64,000 bases of DNA, from NCBI RefSeq assembly GCF_007829835.1, contig NZ_VIWP01000001.1, forward strand, positions 1-64,000. Reading direction: 5' to 3'. Shown piece after piece: positions 34,121-44,131 of the stretch (its first letter is position 1; each line of letters opens with the position of its first letter). The stretch comes from Neorhizobium alkalisoli. GTDB lineage: Bacteria > Pseudomonadota > Alphaproteobacteria > Rhizobiales > Rhizobiaceae. The translations under genes were made by a program, and so were the position numbers. The notes beneath the pieces were generated by a model, which was not told where the DNA came from, searched no databases, and was given only the letters and a program-made list of their open reading frames with translations.

Positions 34121-34876
34121 TCAGCGCAGTAAAGGCCTAAGAGCATTTGCCACGGCTTGCAGTGGCTCGAGGAATTTATGTGCCATCTGGTCGGCGGATA
34201 TGCTGGCTGCTGAAGCGCCGATATTAAGCGCGGCGACAGTGATGCCGCGATCATTTTTCAATGGTACCGCGATTGAGCACAGGCCAAGCTCAAGCTCCTG
34301 GTCGATGATTGCAAACCCCTGCTGCCTTACCTTTGAAAGTTCTTCCAGAAGCTCGTTGGGTTCAGTCTTGGTTCGCGGCGTGAACGCGGCAAGGCTGGTT
34401 TTTTCCAGAAGCTGGCGCGCCTCGTTTTCGGGAAGGGCGGCCAGAAGCACACGGCCCATGGAGGCGCAATAGGCCGGAAGACGGCTTCCCGGCATGAGGT
34501 TGATCGACATTACCCGTTTTTGCGAGGCGCGCGCAATATAGACGACTTCCGTGCCGTCCAGCACGCTTGCCGATGCGCTCTGGTGGACTTCTTCCGCAAG
34601 CCTGTCGAGGTAAGGTTGAACGACCTGCGGCAGCGGTGTCGCCGACAGATAGGCATGGCCAAGGCGCAGGATTTTTGGCGTCAGCGAAAAGAATTTCCCG
34701 TCATAATCTGCATAACCGAGCTCGGCCAGCGTCAGCAGGCAACGTCGTGCGGTCGCCCGATCGAGGCCGGTTGCCTTCGAGACATCGGCAATCGCCAGTC
34801 TTGGCGTTTTCTCGCCAAAGGCCTCGATCACTTTCAATCCGCGCGCAAAGCCGCTGACGAAATCCGTTTCCCGCAT
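34121..34876 (-). CDS. pcaR: IclR-family regulator, probably PcaR
   Basis: The 251-residue protein has the IclR winged helix (FARGLKVIEAFGEKTPRLAI, DVSKATGLDRATARRCLLTL) and the C-terminal effector domain (LPAYCASMGRVLLAALPENE, IAVPLKNDRGITVAALNIGA). These blocks match the PcaR/PobR branch, which senses 3-oxoadipate and activates pca genes. It diverges from pcaIJF across 156 bases holding a perfect inverted repeat, which supports PcaR. Confidence 0.85.
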   Translation of the reverse strand: MRETDFVSGFARGLKVIEAFGEKTPRLAIADVSKATGLDRATARRCLLTLAELGYADYDGKFFSLTPKILRLGHAYLSATPLPQVVQPYLDRLAEEVHQSASASVLDGTEVVYIARASQKRVMSINLMPGSRLPAYCASMGRVLLAALPENEARQLLEKTSLAAFTPRTKTEPNELLEELSKVRQQGFAIIDQELELGLCSIAVPLKNDRGITVAALNIGASAASISADQMAHKFLEPLQAVANALRPLLR

Positions 34877-34903
34877 GATGGCACCTTAAACGTAAGAGCG
34901 CCA

Positions 34904-34946
34904 TTTTGTGCGATATATGAACAAATGTCAATTATCGCACAAAATT
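34904..34946. promoter_or_regulatory. 13-bp perfect inverted repeat, candidate PcaR operator
   Basis: ATTTTGTGCGATA (34904-34916) and TATCGCACAAAAT (34934-34946) are exact inverted copies with a 17-base spacer, between the divergent pcaR and pcaI genes. The TGCGAT/ATCGCA core resembles known IclR-type pca operators as I recall. It probably controls both directions. Confidence 0.7.
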
Positions 34947-35032
34947 CTTGTCGGCTGATGGCTGCCGTCCTATCCATTGTGCCGGAGGCGTGGCCGTCGA
35001 TAGCGGCCGCACAGAATCCCGGAGGATTTTGC

Positions 35033-35740
35033 ATGGACAAGACGATCGCGACGATGGCCGAGGCTGTCGCGGAAATCGGAGACGGCGCCACGATCATGAT
35101 CGGGGGCTTTGGTGGGTCGGGGGCGCCGATCGAGCTGATCCACGCGCTGATCGACCGCGGGATCAAGGATCTGACCGTCATCAACAACAATGCCGGCAAT
35201 GGCCGCATCGGCATCGCCGCGATGATCGACGCGGGCATGGTGCGCAAGATGATCTGCTCCTTCCCGAAATCGTCGGATCCGCGCGCCTTCACGGATCGCT
35301 ATCTGGCCGGTCAGATCGAGCTGGAACTGGTGCCGCAGGGCACGCTTGCGGAGCGGATCCGTGCCGGCGGCGCCGGGATCCCAGCCTTCTACACGCCGAC
35401 CGGCTATGGAACCGAACTGGCGGAAGGCAAGGTCATCGCCGAATTCGACGGCCGTCCTTACGTCCAGGAACGCTGGCTGAAGGCCGATTTCGCCATCATC
35501 AAGGCGCATCTCGGCGATGCGCTCGGCAACCTCACCTACAACAAGGCCGCCCGCAACTTTAATCCGCTGATGTGCATGGCCGCCGCAAAGACGATCGTGC
35601 AGGTCTCGAAGATCGTGCCGGTCGGGGATATCGATCCCGAACATGTCGTGACGCCGGGCATTTTTGTCGACCGTGTCGTCGAAGTCGCCAATCCGCAACA
35701 GGAAGAAGAGCTCATCCGGGCCGGAGTTGTCTACGCATGA
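35033..35740 (+). CDS. pcaI: 3-oxoadipate CoA-transferase subunit A
   Basis: The 235-residue alpha subunit moves CoA from succinyl-CoA to 3-oxoadipate in the beta-ketoadipate pathway. It shows the class I CoA-transferase motif GDGATIMIGGFGGSGAP (about 17-33). The ATG follows GGAGG at 35021-35025. It overlaps pcaJ by four bases. Confidence 0.93.
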   Translation: MDKTIATMAEAVAEIGDGATIMIGGFGGSGAPIELIHALIDRGIKDLTVINNNAGNGRIGIAAMIDAGMVRKMICSFPKSSDPRAFTDRYLAGQIELELVPQGTLAERIRAGGAGIPAFYTPTGYGTELAEGKVIAEFDGRPYVQERWLKADFAIIKAHLGDALGNLTYNKAARNFNPLMCMAAAKTIVQVSKIVPVGDIDPEHVVTPGIFVDRVVEVANPQQEEELIRAGVVYA

Positions 35741-36426
35741 CCCTCAACACGCGAGAAGACATCAAACTTTCCAACGCCCAGATCGCCTGGCGCGCCGCGC
35801 AGGACATTGCCGATGGCGCCTATGTAAACCTCGGGATCGGCTTTCCGGAAATGGTGGCGCGCTACCAGCCACCGGGCCGCGAGGCGATCTTTCATACCGA
35901 AAACGGCATCCTCAACTTTGGCGAGGCGCCGGCCGCCGGTGAAGAGGACTGGGACCTCATCAATGCCGGCAAGAAGGCGGTAACGCTGAAGCCGGGTGCC
36001 GCCTTTTTCCACCATGCTGACAGTTTTGCCATGGTGCGAGGCGGCCATCTCGATGTCGCCATCCTCGGCGCGCTGCAGGTGGCCCAGAACGGTGACCTTG
36101 CCAACTGGCGGGTCGGCTCGAAGGGCGTGCCGGCCGTCGGCGGCGCCATGGATCTCGTGCATGGCGCAAAACAGGTCTGCGTCGTCACCGAACATGTGAC
36201 GAAAAACGGCGAACCAAAATTAGTTGAAGCTTGTACCTTTCCGCTAACCGGGGTTGGCTGTATCACTCGGGTCTATACGAGCCATGCCGTGATCGACATC
36301 GTCGATGGCCGGTTCGTGCTGCGTGAAAAACTGGCCGACATGTCGGTCGAAGAGCTGCAGGCGATGACCGGCGCGCCGCTTCATATCGATGGAGCCGTTG
36401 CCGATCTCACCGTACCGGCTTTGTAA
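35737..36426 (+). CDS. pcaJ: 3-oxoadipate CoA-transferase subunit B
   Basis: The 229-residue beta subunit carries the catalytic Glu in the HTENGILNFG block (about residue 50). It also has the conserved GGHLDVAILGALQVAQNGDLANW. It pairs with PcaI. The start overlaps the pcaI stop (ATGA), giving coupled translation. It is followed by pcaF after 26 bases. Confidence 0.93.
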   Translation: MTLNTREDIKLSNAQIAWRAAQDIADGAYVNLGIGFPEMVARYQPPGREAIFHTENGILNFGEAPAAGEEDWDLINAGKKAVTLKPGAAFFHHADSFAMVRGGHLDVAILGALQVAQNGDLANWRVGSKGVPAVGGAMDLVHGAKQVCVVTEHVTKNGEPKLVEACTFPLTGVGCITRVYTSHAVIDIVDGRFVLREKLADMSVEELQAMTGAPLHIDGAVADLTVPAL

Positions 36427-36452
36427 GAAGACGAAATTGTGAGGAGGGAAGA

Positions 36453-37661
36453 ATGACGGAAGCCTATATCTGCGATTACATCCGCACGCCGATCGGCCGT
36501 TTCGGCGGTTGTTTGTCTTCGGTTCGCGCCGATGATCTCGCTGCCGTGCCGCTGAAGGCTCTGGTCGAGCGCAACGCCTCCGTCGATTGGGAAGCCGTCG
36601 CCGATGTCATCTATGGCTGCGCCAACCAGGCCGGCGAGGACAATCGCAACGTTGCCCGCATGGCCGTGCTTCTCGCGGGGCTGCCGGTTTCTGTCTCCGG
36701 CACGACCATGAACCGTCTCTGCGGTTCGGGCATGGATGCCGTCATCACCGCCGCTCGCGCCATCAAGGCCGGCGAGGCCGAGATCATGATTGCCGGTGGC
36801 GTCGAAAGCATGAGCCGTGCGCCTTTCGTTATGCCCAAGGCCGAGACCGCCTTTTCGCGCAATGCCGAAATCTATGACACGACGATCGGTTGGCGCTTCG
36901 TCAATCCGCTGATGAAAAAGCAGTATGGCGTCGATTCCATGCCGGAGACCGGTGACAACGTGGCGATCGACTACAAGGTCTCCCGCGAAGACCAGGACGC
37001 CTTCGCCGTCCGCAGTCAGGTCAAGGCCGCTGCGGCTCAGGAAAACGGCCGTCTTGCGAAGGAAATCACCTCCGTCAGCGTGCCCCAGCGCAAGGGCGCC
37101 CCCGTTATCGTCGATCGCGACGAACATCCGCGCGCAACGAGCATGGAAGCGCTCGGCAAGCTGAAGCCGGTTAACAAGATCGAAGGCGGCACGGTCACTG
37201 CCGGCAATGCCTCGGGCGTCAATGATGGCGCCGCGGCATTGATCATCGCCTCTGAAGCTGCCGCCAAGAAATTCGGCCTGACGCCGATCGCCCGTATCGT
37301 CGGCGGCGCGACGGCCGGTGTTCCGCCGCGGATCATGGGTATCGGCCCGGCACCCGCAACCCAAAAACTCTGCGCCAGGCTTGGCCTTTCGCCCAAGGAT
37401 TTCGACGTCGTCGAGCTGAATGAAGCCTTCGCCTCTCAGGGCATCGCCGTCCTGCGCGAACTCGGCATTGCCGAGGATGCCGACCACGTCAATCCGAACG
37501 GCGGCGCTATCGCACTCGGCCACCCGCTCGGCATGTCCGGTGCCCGCATTGCCGGCACGGCTGCGCTCGAGCTCTCGCTGCGCGGCGGCGCCAAGCGAGC
37601 GCTCGCCACGATGTGCATTGGTGTTGGTCAGGGCATCGCGGTGGCGCTGGAGCGGGTTTAG
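36453..37661 (+). CDS. pcaF: 3-oxoadipyl-CoA thiolase
   Basis: The 402-residue thiolase cleaves 3-oxoadipyl-CoA to acetyl-CoA and succinyl-CoA. The acyl-accepting Cys is at 90 (TTMNRLCGSGMDA), the His in NGGAIALGHPLG and the second Cys in TMCIGVGQG. The operon context with pcaIJ supports the 3-oxoadipyl specificity. The ATG follows GTGAGGAGGG. Confidence 0.93.
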   Translation: MTEAYICDYIRTPIGRFGGCLSSVRADDLAAVPLKALVERNASVDWEAVADVIYGCANQAGEDNRNVARMAVLLAGLPVSVSGTTMNRLCGSGMDAVITAARAIKAGEAEIMIAGGVESMSRAPFVMPKAETAFSRNAEIYDTTIGWRFVNPLMKKQYGVDSMPETGDNVAIDYKVSREDQDAFAVRSQVKAAAAQENGRLAKEITSVSVPQRKGAPVIVDRDEHPRATSMEALGKLKPVNKIEGGTVTAGNASGVNDGAAALIIASEAAAKKFGLTPIARIVGGATAGVPPRIMGIGPAPATQKLCARLGLSPKDFDVVELNEAFASQGIAVLRELGIAEDADHVNPNGGAIALGHPLGMSGARIAGTAALELSLRGGAKRALATMCIGVGQGIAVALERV

Positions 37662-37672
37662 TCCCGCTCCCT

Positions 37673-39169
37673 TTAATCCGTCGCCTTCGCTCCATAGAAG
37701 GCGCGGATATCCTCGGCAAAAGCGTGGCGTGAATCCGGGTTGGTGTAGAACATGTGCCCGCCGCGATAACGCTTGAGCTCCGCCCGGCCGGTCGCAAGCG
37801 GCGCAGGCAGGTGCTCAATCACGTAGCGGCTGGCGCCATAGGGCGTCAGCGCGTCGCTATAGCCATGGGCGATGACCAGCCGGAAGGGCGGGATGACCGA
37901 GAGGAGATCGCGCAGATCGGTGGAGGCGCTCGCGAGTGCGCGGGAATCGCCGCCGCGGCTGCCGTTCCATTCCCAGCGGCGGTTCACTTCCTCGTTGAGG
38001 AGGTTGTAGGTCATGTCGCTTGAGAATTTCAGCTCGTTGCGGGCGTAAGCGACGAAGGCTGCGCCATAGGCGCGGGTGTAACCTTCGAGAATGGGGTCGT
38101 CATTGCGGCTGAAGGGCGATTCCGGATAGGCGTCGGGAACGGAATAGGATGCGTCATAGGGGCTGACGACCCGGCCGGGACCACCCATCTGCTTCGTATA
38201 GGCATCACCGATGAAGCCGCGGCTTTCCGCAATGACATCCTTCGATATGCCCGTCATCGCGGAGATACGCGAGTAGAGGCCATCTGCGGCCGTGCCGCTC
38301 GGAGCAGGCCCAGCAAGCGCCGGCAGATAGTCTTTCAGCGCAAATGTTTCTGCTTCTGCGAGCTTTTCCGGCGTGAAGCTTTTTGTGTTTTCCATATGGG
38401 CAGCGGCAAGAGATGGAAGCTGCAGCGCTGCGCTCAGGGGATCATCGGAATTGGCGAGGAACCGGCCCTCCAGCAAGGGCGACAGCATCACGATGCCGGA
38501 GACGAGAAGACCCTGATTGTTTTTCATCGACAGCGCCACCTTGGCCGCTCGAAAACCGCCGTAACTCTCGCCTGCGAGATATTTCGGCGCATCCAGCCGG
38601 TCGTTTTTCTGCACGTAGAGCGTGATTGCCTTGGCAAGGCTGTCGGCATCCTGCCGGACGCCGTAAAAATTCTTGGCGGTCTCGTCATCGCTGGCACGGC
38701 TCCAGCCAGTGCCGACGGGATCGATGATCACGAGATCGGTCAAGGCGAGCCAGCTGTCCGGATTGTCCTTCAGCGTGGGCATCGTGCCGTCGTCGCCGCT
38801 CTTGCCGAAATCAACGATTTTCGGGCCGATCAGCCCGAGATGCAGATAGGCGGAGGCTGCACCCGGCCCGCCATTAAAGGCAAAGGTTAGCGGCCGGCCC
38901 GGCTTGCGGTCCTTGGCGATATAGGCGGTGTAAAAAATCTTTGCCGATCGGTTGCCGTCCTGGCCGAAGAGATCGAGTGTGCCGGCGGTCGCGGTATAGG
39001 GTAGATCGCCTGTTGCGGTTTTCAGCACGTGATCCGTTACCGAATCCTCGGGGATTAGGCTGAAAATAACGGGTCCGCGCGCTTGTTCGCCGCCACGCTG
39101 TTGCGCCGAAACGGGTGCAGTGAGGGACAGGAGCAGGATAAGGCAGGCGATCGGTCGAAACAGGGACAC
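37673..39169 (-). CDS. S10-family serine carboxypeptidase, exported
   Basis: The 498-residue protein has a signal peptide (SLFRPIACLILLLSLTAPVSA) and the S10 fold: oxyanion block FNGGPGAAS (98-106), nucleophile Ser202 in GESYGG and a C-terminal His in KRYRGGHMFYTNPD. I chose the GTG at 39169 because AGGAGG lies six bases upstream, inside the longer frame. It should remove C-terminal residues from peptides in the periplasm. It is convergent with pcaF. Confidence 0.88.
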   Translation of the reverse strand: MSLFRPIACLILLLSLTAPVSAQQRGGEQARGPVIFSLIPEDSVTDHVLKTATGDLPYTATAGTLDLFGQDGNRSAKIFYTAYIAKDRKPGRPLTFAFNGGPGAASAYLHLGLIGPKIVDFGKSGDDGTMPTLKDNPDSWLALTDLVIIDPVGTGWSRASDDETAKNFYGVRQDADSLAKAITLYVQKNDRLDAPKYLAGESYGGFRAAKVALSMKNNQGLLVSGIVMLSPLLEGRFLANSDDPLSAALQLPSLAAAHMENTKSFTPEKLAEAETFALKDYLPALAGPAPSGTAADGLYSRISAMTGISKDVIAESRGFIGDAYTKQMGGPGRVVSPYDASYSVPDAYPESPFSRNDDPILEGYTRAYGAAFVAYARNELKFSSDMTYNLLNEEVNRRWEWNGSRGGDSRALASASTDLRDLLSVIPPFRLVIAHGYSDALTPYGASRYVIEHLPAPLATGRAELKRYRGGHMFYTNPDSRHAFAEDIRAFYGAKATD

Positions 39170-39250
39170 GGCAAATCCTCCTAGACAGGCCACGCCTTAT
39201 CTAATGCGCGCAAGGGATGCCGGGAAGTTCACTTCCTGTTGAAGCGGCGA

Positions 39251-40171
39251 TCAGCCGTGGCTGGAATCCGTCGGTAGCACAGGAGACGTATCCTGTTTGA
39301 CATTGCCGCGGTGGAAGATGAACAGGCCGGATCCGACGATGACAGCAGCACCGATCCATGTCTGGGCATCCGGCAGGTCGCCGAAGAAAAGCCAGCCGAG
39401 GAAGACGGCCCAGACGAGCAGCGTATATTGCAACGGTGCGAGAACCGAGGCGGGCGCCAGTTTCAGCGAGCGCGTCAGAAGCAGGTGGCCGGTGCTGGCG
39501 ACGACGCCGAGCAGGAGAAGCGCCATGAGTTCGCCGAAGGTGAAAGGCGACCAGTGGCCGATGCTGAGGAAGACGCCGCCGATCAGGCCGGCGATAGCCT
39601 GCCAGGTGACGAGCGTCGCATCCGAGGTGGCGCGCAGCTGCCTGTTGAGGACGATCGTCAACGCAAACCCAAAACTGCCGACAAGCCCGAACAAAGCCGG
39701 CCAGTCCAGCATGGCAGAGGAGGGGCGGAGCGCGATGATGACGCCGACAAAGCCGAGAAACACGGCGAGCCAGCGCCGCCAGCCGATCCGCTCGCCGAGG
39801 AAGAAATGCGAAAGCGCCGCGACATAGATCGGTCCGGCCATATAGAAGGTCATGACATCGGCAAGCGGCAGATAGGCGACGGCCGCGTAAAACAGGGAAA
39901 GATCGAGCGTTGCAAAGGCAACGCGCATGATCTGGATGCCCGGCTGTTCGACCCGATAGAGCGCACTCAGCGGCTGGCGAGCCAGCATTGGCGCCAGCAC
40001 GATGGCTGAGCCGATCGAGCGCAGCACCAGAACCTGCCCGACGGCAAAACTGGCGACCAGCCATTTGCCCATGGCATCGTTGAGTGCGAACAGGAAATCG
40101 CCGAGCAGCATCAGCAGGATGCCGGCAGTAACAGCGCTGATGCCGGCGCGTGCCGACAGGCCCTTGGCCAT
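39251..40171 (-). CDS. EamA/DMT-family permease
   Basis: The 306-residue protein has ten predicted helices in two EamA repeats (GDFLFALNDAMGKWLVASFA and LLLTRSLKLAPASVLAPLQYTLL). Family members export metabolites or amino acids. It is not in an operon with a clear pathway, so the substrate is unknown. Confidence 0.88.
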   Translation of the reverse strand: MAKGLSARAGISAVTAGILLMLLGDFLFALNDAMGKWLVASFAVGQVLVLRSIGSAIVLAPMLARQPLSALYRVEQPGIQIMRVAFATLDLSLFYAAVAYLPLADVMTFYMAGPIYVAALSHFFLGERIGWRRWLAVFLGFVGVIIALRPSSAMLDWPALFGLVGSFGFALTIVLNRQLRATSDATLVTWQAIAGLIGGVFLSIGHWSPFTFGELMALLLLGVVASTGHLLLTRSLKLAPASVLAPLQYTLLVWAVFLGWLFFGDLPDAQTWIGAAVIVGSGLFIFHRGNVKQDTSPVLPTDSSHG

Positions 40172-40213
40172 GGTGTTTCTCCGTCCGAGTCGGAGCGCTC
40201 GGTTATCTTCCGC

Positions 40214-41341
40214 TTAGCCGGCCAACCGCCCACCTTGCAAGGGCTTTGGAGCCCCTGTCGTGGTCGGGAAACTGATCGGCAGGCCGCGCAGAACGCGCAC
40301 CGCCAGAAAGGCGAAGCATTCGGCCTCGACGGCGTCTCCGCGCCAGCCGAACTGGTCGGCGGAGACGGCCTTTGCGCCGGCCCTATCTTCCAGCATCGCC
40401 ATGATGGTCGGGTTGTGCCGGCCGCCGCCGGAGACGATCAGCCGCTTCGGTCGCCGCGGCAGGAGATCGAGCGCCTTGCCGACGGCCGATGCGGTGAAGG
40501 CCGAGAGAGTGGCGGCGCCTTCGGCATCGCCAAGCCCATCGGCCATGGCGGCCGTGAACGAAAACCGGTCGAGCGATTTCGGATAGGCGGCGGTCAGGTA
40601 GGGGTGTTTCGTCAGCTCGGCGAGCCGGGCTTCATCGACCGTACCGGACGCACCAAGCGCGCCGCCAAAATCCATTTCCCCAAGGCCGCGGGCCTTCATG
40701 AAATCGTTGAGCGGTGCGTTGGCGGGGCCGGTGTCGAAAGCGACGACCAGATCGCCACCATCCCACCAGGTGATATTGGCGACGCCGCCAAGATTGAGCA
40801 CGGCCGTCTCCCCGGTCTTGTCCAGACTGCGCAGGAGGGCGGAATGATAGGCAGCAGCAAGCGGCGCTCCCTGTCCGCCGGCACGGACATCTGTTGAGCG
40901 GAAATCATAGGCGACCTTAGTCCCGAGGATCGGGGCCATCAGTTCACCATCGCCGAGCTGGCGCGTATCGCCCAGTCGCTCTTTGGTCGGGGCACGATGC
41001 AGCACGGTCTGGCCGTGAAAGCCGACGATGCCGATATCGGCCATGGTCAGCCCGGCGCTTTCCACCAGATCCTTGACCGCCTGCGATTGCGCGCGCGTCA
41101 GCGCCCCTTCGGCCTCGCGAAAAATATCTGGCTCCGGCCCTTCGAAATTCCAGGCACGCGCTTGCTTCAGCGTCTCTTCCAAGAGCGTCCGGATCTCAGG
41201 CGGGTAGGGCGCCAGTGTATAAGCTCCGAAGGTTTCGATCGTCTCGCCATCGGTCTTCAGCAGGGCCACGTCGATATTGCCGTCGAGGACGGTCCCGGTC
41301 ATCAGGCCGACGGCCCATATCGGCTCGAAAATATCTGCCAT
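40214..41341 (-). CDS. anmK: Anhydro-N-acetylmuramic acid kinase
   Basis: The 375-residue kinase opens 1,6-anhydroMurNAc and phosphorylates it to MurNAc-6-phosphate during peptidoglycan recycling. It shows the family start [20 protein letters not shown], the block [11 protein letters not shown], catalytic Asp in [10 protein letters not shown] and the end block [12 protein letters not shown]. The ATG at 41341 is chosen; the frame is open further upstream in shadow. It is last in the recycling operon, 11 bases after the serine hydrolase gene. Confidence 0.93.
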   Translation of the reverse strand: MADIFEPIWAVGLMTGTVLDGNIDVALLKTDGETIETFGAYTLAPYPPEIRTLLEETLKQARAWNFEGPEPDIFREAEGALTRAQSQAVKDLVESAGLTMADIGIVGFHGQTVLHRAPTKERLGDTRQLGDGELMAPILGTKVAYDFRSTDVRAGGQGAPLAAAYHSALLRSLDKTGETAVLNLGGVANITWWDGGDLVVAFDTGPANAPLNDFMKARGLGEMDFGGALGASGTVDEARLAELTKHPYLTAAYPKSLDRFSFTAAMADGLGDAEGAATLSAFTASAVGKALDLLPRRPKRLIVSGGGRHNPTIMAMLEDRAGAKAVSADQFGWRGDAVEAECFAFLAVRVLRGLPISFPTTTGAPKPLQGGRLAG

Positions 41342-41352
41342 CGTAAAATTCC

Positions 41353-42384
41353 TCAATCCTGATTGACGAGATCGCCGACCGCCTGACGCAACGCGATGAT
41401 GCCGCTGTCGAAATGGCGGGTCGGGTGAATGCGGTTGGTGAGCAGCGTCCAGGCGCGGCCACGGTCGAAATCGATCCAGAGGCCGGTGCCGGTAAAGCCC
41501 GTATGGCCAATCGTGCCCGCGCTGCAGGCATTGCCGCCGGACCAGTCGTGGTAGGGGTGCTCCCAGCCATGCGTCCGCTTTTCGGAAAGCGGCGTACGCA
41601 TCAGCTTGATCGTTTCCTCGGATGCGCCTGTGCCGACGAGCAGGCTTTCGGCGAAATCGAGAACCGAGGTCACCGTGCCGAACAGGCCGGCATGGCCGGA
41701 GCCTTCCAGCGCCGAGCAATTGTCGTCATGCACTTCGCCGGACAGGATCCGGTGTCGCCAGGTGCAATCTTCCGTCGCGGCGGAATTTTCAGGCGCGGCC
41801 GACCATGCGAAACCCTGGCCGGGATCGAGCTCGCGCCAGGGTTTTCCCGTGAGCCGCTCGAGCACGAAGCCGAGCAGGATGAAATTAATGTCGGAATAGA
41901 CCGGCGGGCCGGCCTTCCATTCCCTCTGCAGGATGAAGGCGCGTAGCAGATCCGGATCGCGGCCATAGGTATAGATCGGCTCAACGGCCGGAAATGGCGT
42001 CTGGTGGCCGAGGCATTGGCGAAAAGTCACCTGCCGCTCCCAGTCGTCGGCGGAATATTGCCGGAGGTCGGGAAGGCGCGTCGTCAGCGGCGCATCGAGA
42101 TCGATCGTGCCGTCATGGGCAAGTTCCAGAATGCGCGGCGTGGTGAAGATGACCTTGGTCAGCGATGCGAGGTCGAACCATGTCTTTTCGGTCATCTCGC
42201 GGTATTTCGGCATGAATTCCGCCGAACCAATCGCCTGGGTCCTGCGGCCATGCTTCAGGTCGACGATGCCGAGTACGCCGCCCGGAATACGGCGCGTTGC
42301 GACAGCGGTCCTGAGCGGCTCGAAGGCGCGGTTGAACCGGACGTTCAGATCGGTGACTGCTGTCCTGAAAGTTCCGTTCTCCAT
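41353..42384 (-). CDS. Cytosolic serine beta-lactamase-fold hydrolase
   Basis: The 343-residue protein has the SxxK motif SLTK (74-77), a YSDIN motif for the YxN box and HTG in GHTGFTGTG. These are the three motifs of class C beta-lactamases and low-molecular-weight penicillin-binding proteins. No signal peptide is present, so it should be cytosolic. I chose the ATG at 42384 because GGAGGCGTGAGG precedes it. It sits between the ABC ATPase and anmK, suggesting action on imported muropeptides, for example as a peptidase or esterase; this is inference. Confidence 0.85.
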   Translation of the reverse strand: MENGTFRTAVTDLNVRFNRAFEPLRTAVATRRIPGGVLGIVDLKHGRRTQAIGSAEFMPKYREMTEKTWFDLASLTKVIFTTPRILELAHDGTIDLDAPLTTRLPDLRQYSADDWERQVTFRQCLGHQTPFPAVEPIYTYGRDPDLLRAFILQREWKAGPPVYSDINFILLGFVLERLTGKPWRELDPGQGFAWSAAPENSAATEDCTWRHRILSGEVHDDNCSALEGSGHAGLFGTVTSVLDFAESLLVGTGASEETIKLMRTPLSEKRTHGWEHPYHDWSGGNACSAGTIGHTGFTGTGLWIDFDRGRAWTLLTNRIHPTRHFDSGIIALRQAVGDLVNQD

Positions 42385-42388
42385 GACC

Positions 42389-44131
42389 TCACGCCTCCAC
42401 CCTTGCACGGTGATCCCCACCAAAACCCCGCCAATCGGCCTGCGGCGGCTCGTATCCGGCCGGGCGGACGAGAGAGGGTATCTGACGCGTGTCGATTTCG
42501 AAGTGCTGCTGGCGACGATCGATGGTCGGAACGGCGGAAATCAGGCGTTTCGTATAGGAATGTTGCGGGTTGGACAGGACGGAGGCCGCATCGCCGATCT
42601 CGACGATCTGCCCCGCATAAACGACGGCGATCCGGTGCGCGATCCGCTCCACCACCGCCATGTCATGGCTGACGAAGAGATAGGCAAGGCCGTATTCCTT
42701 CTGCAGGTCGATGAGCAGTTCCAGCACTCTTGCCTGAACGGAGACATCGAGCGCCGAAACCGCCTCATCCAGCACCAGAATTTTCGGATTGAGCATCAGT
42801 GCGCGGGCAATGCAGAGCCTCTGCCGCTGCCCGCCGGAAAACTGGTGCGGGTAACGCTCAAGACTGTCCTCGGGCAGGCCGACACGTTTGAGGAGCATGG
42901 CCATCCGCTCGCGCGTTTTTGCGGTGACCGGTTCACCGGCGGCAATCACCGGTTCGGCCAGAATGCTGTCGATCCGAAGCCGCGGATTGAGCGAGGCATA
43001 GGGGTTCTGGAACACCATCTGCACGCCCGGGTCCGTGCGGGTTGCCGCATTTGTCCCGGGCGTCGAAAAGTCACCGCGGATCGGTTTGACGAGGCCGAGA
43101 ATGGCGCGGGCCGTGGTGGACTTGCCCGAGCCGCTTTCGCCGACGATCGCCAGCGTCTCGCCCGGCATCAGGTCGAAACCGATATTTTCGACGGCATGGA
43201 CCGAGCCTGGCGAGCGGCTGAAAATGCTGCCCGAAACGGGAAAACGGACAGTAAGTCCCTCGACCTTCAACGCAGCCATCTGCTTTTGCTGACGGGCAAA
43301 ATCCGCGCGCGCGGCACGGCCGGACTGGAAATGCGGAACGGCGCTGAGAAGGTGTTTCGTATAGGCATGCTGTGGCCGATCCAGGATGTCGTCGAGCGGG
43401 CCCTGTTCCACCGCTTCGCCGGCCTGCATGACCATCACCTTGTCGGCGCTGCCGGCGACGAGGCCGATATCATGGGTGATGAAGATCATGCCCATGCCGG
43501 TCTCGCGCTTCAACTCGGCGAGTAGCGCCATGATCTGCGCCTGTACGGTTACGTCGAGCGCCGTGGTCGGTTCGTCGGCAATCAGCAGGCGCGGATTGCA
43601 GGCAAGGGCCGAGGCGATCATCACCCGCTGCAGCATGCCGCCGGAAAGCTGGTTCGGCGTGTATTTGAGCCGCCGTGCGGCGTCGGGAATGCGAACCCGG
43701 TCGAGCGCATCCTTTGCTGCAGCTTCTGCCTGCCTTCCGGTCAGGCCGCGATGCAGGCGAAAGGATTCGGCAATCTGCCTGCCGATCGACAGGACCGGAT
43801 TGAGCGAGGTCATCGGCTCCTGGAAGATCATGCCGATCTCGCCGCCGCGGATCTTTTCGAGAACCGGTTCCTTTGCTGTAGCGATGTCGACGGTCGTCCC
43901 GTCGGCGCGCGACAGCATGATCGAGCCGGCGGTGATCCGCCCGCCGCCGAAATCGACGAGGCGGTTGATCGAAAGCGCCGTCACGGATTTGCCGGAGCCG
44001 CTTTCGCCGACGATGGCCAGTGTTTCGCCCGCCGAAAGGTCGAAGCTGACGCCCTTCACGATCTCGGTCTTTACCAGATCGCGGCCGAAACCGACGTGAA
44101 GGTTGGAAACGGAAAGAAGCGGGCTGATCAT
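42389..44131 (-). CDS. Oligopeptide-type ABC importer, fused double ATPase
   Basis: The 580-residue protein holds two complete ABC domains, equivalent to DppD and DppF joined. Each has a Walker A (GESGSGKS), a signature (LSGGM in the first, FSGGQ in the second) and a Walker B (LLIADEP and ILVLDEA). The second Walker B ends DEAVSALD. It overlaps the permease gene before it by four bases. It powers import of cell-wall peptides or muropeptides, as inferred from the neighbours. Confidence 0.92.
   Translation of the reverse strand: MISPLLSVSNLHVGFGRDLVKTEIVKGVSFDLSAGETLAIVGESGSGKSVTALSINRLVDFGGGRITAGSIMLSRADGTTVDIATAKEPVLEKIRGGEIGMIFQEPMTSLNPVLSIGRQIAESFRLHRGLTGRQAEAAAKDALDRVRIPDAARRLKYTPNQLSGGMLQRVMIASALACNPRLLIADEPTTALDVTVQAQIMALLAELKRETGMGMIFITHDIGLVAGSADKVMVMQAGEAVEQGPLDDILDRPQHAYTKHLLSAVPHFQSGRAARADFARQQKQMAALKVEGLTVRFPVSGSIFSRSPGSVHAVENIGFDLMPGETLAIVGESGSGKSTTARAILGLVKPIRGDFSTPGTNAATRTDPGVQMVFQNPYASLNPRLRIDSILAEPVIAAGEPVTAKTRERMAMLLKRVGLPEDSLERYPHQFSGGQRQRLCIARALMLNPKILVLDEAVSALDVSVQARVLELLIDLQKEYGLAYLFVSHDMAVVERIAHRIAVVYAGQIVEIGDAASVLSNPQHSYTKRLISAVPTIDRRQQHFEIDTRQIPSLVRPAGYEPPQADWRGFGGDHRARVEA

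Noticed and set aside
42107-43525. 472-codon plus-strand frame over the ABC ATPase
   Set aside because: Antisense to a protein with two full sets of ABC motifs.
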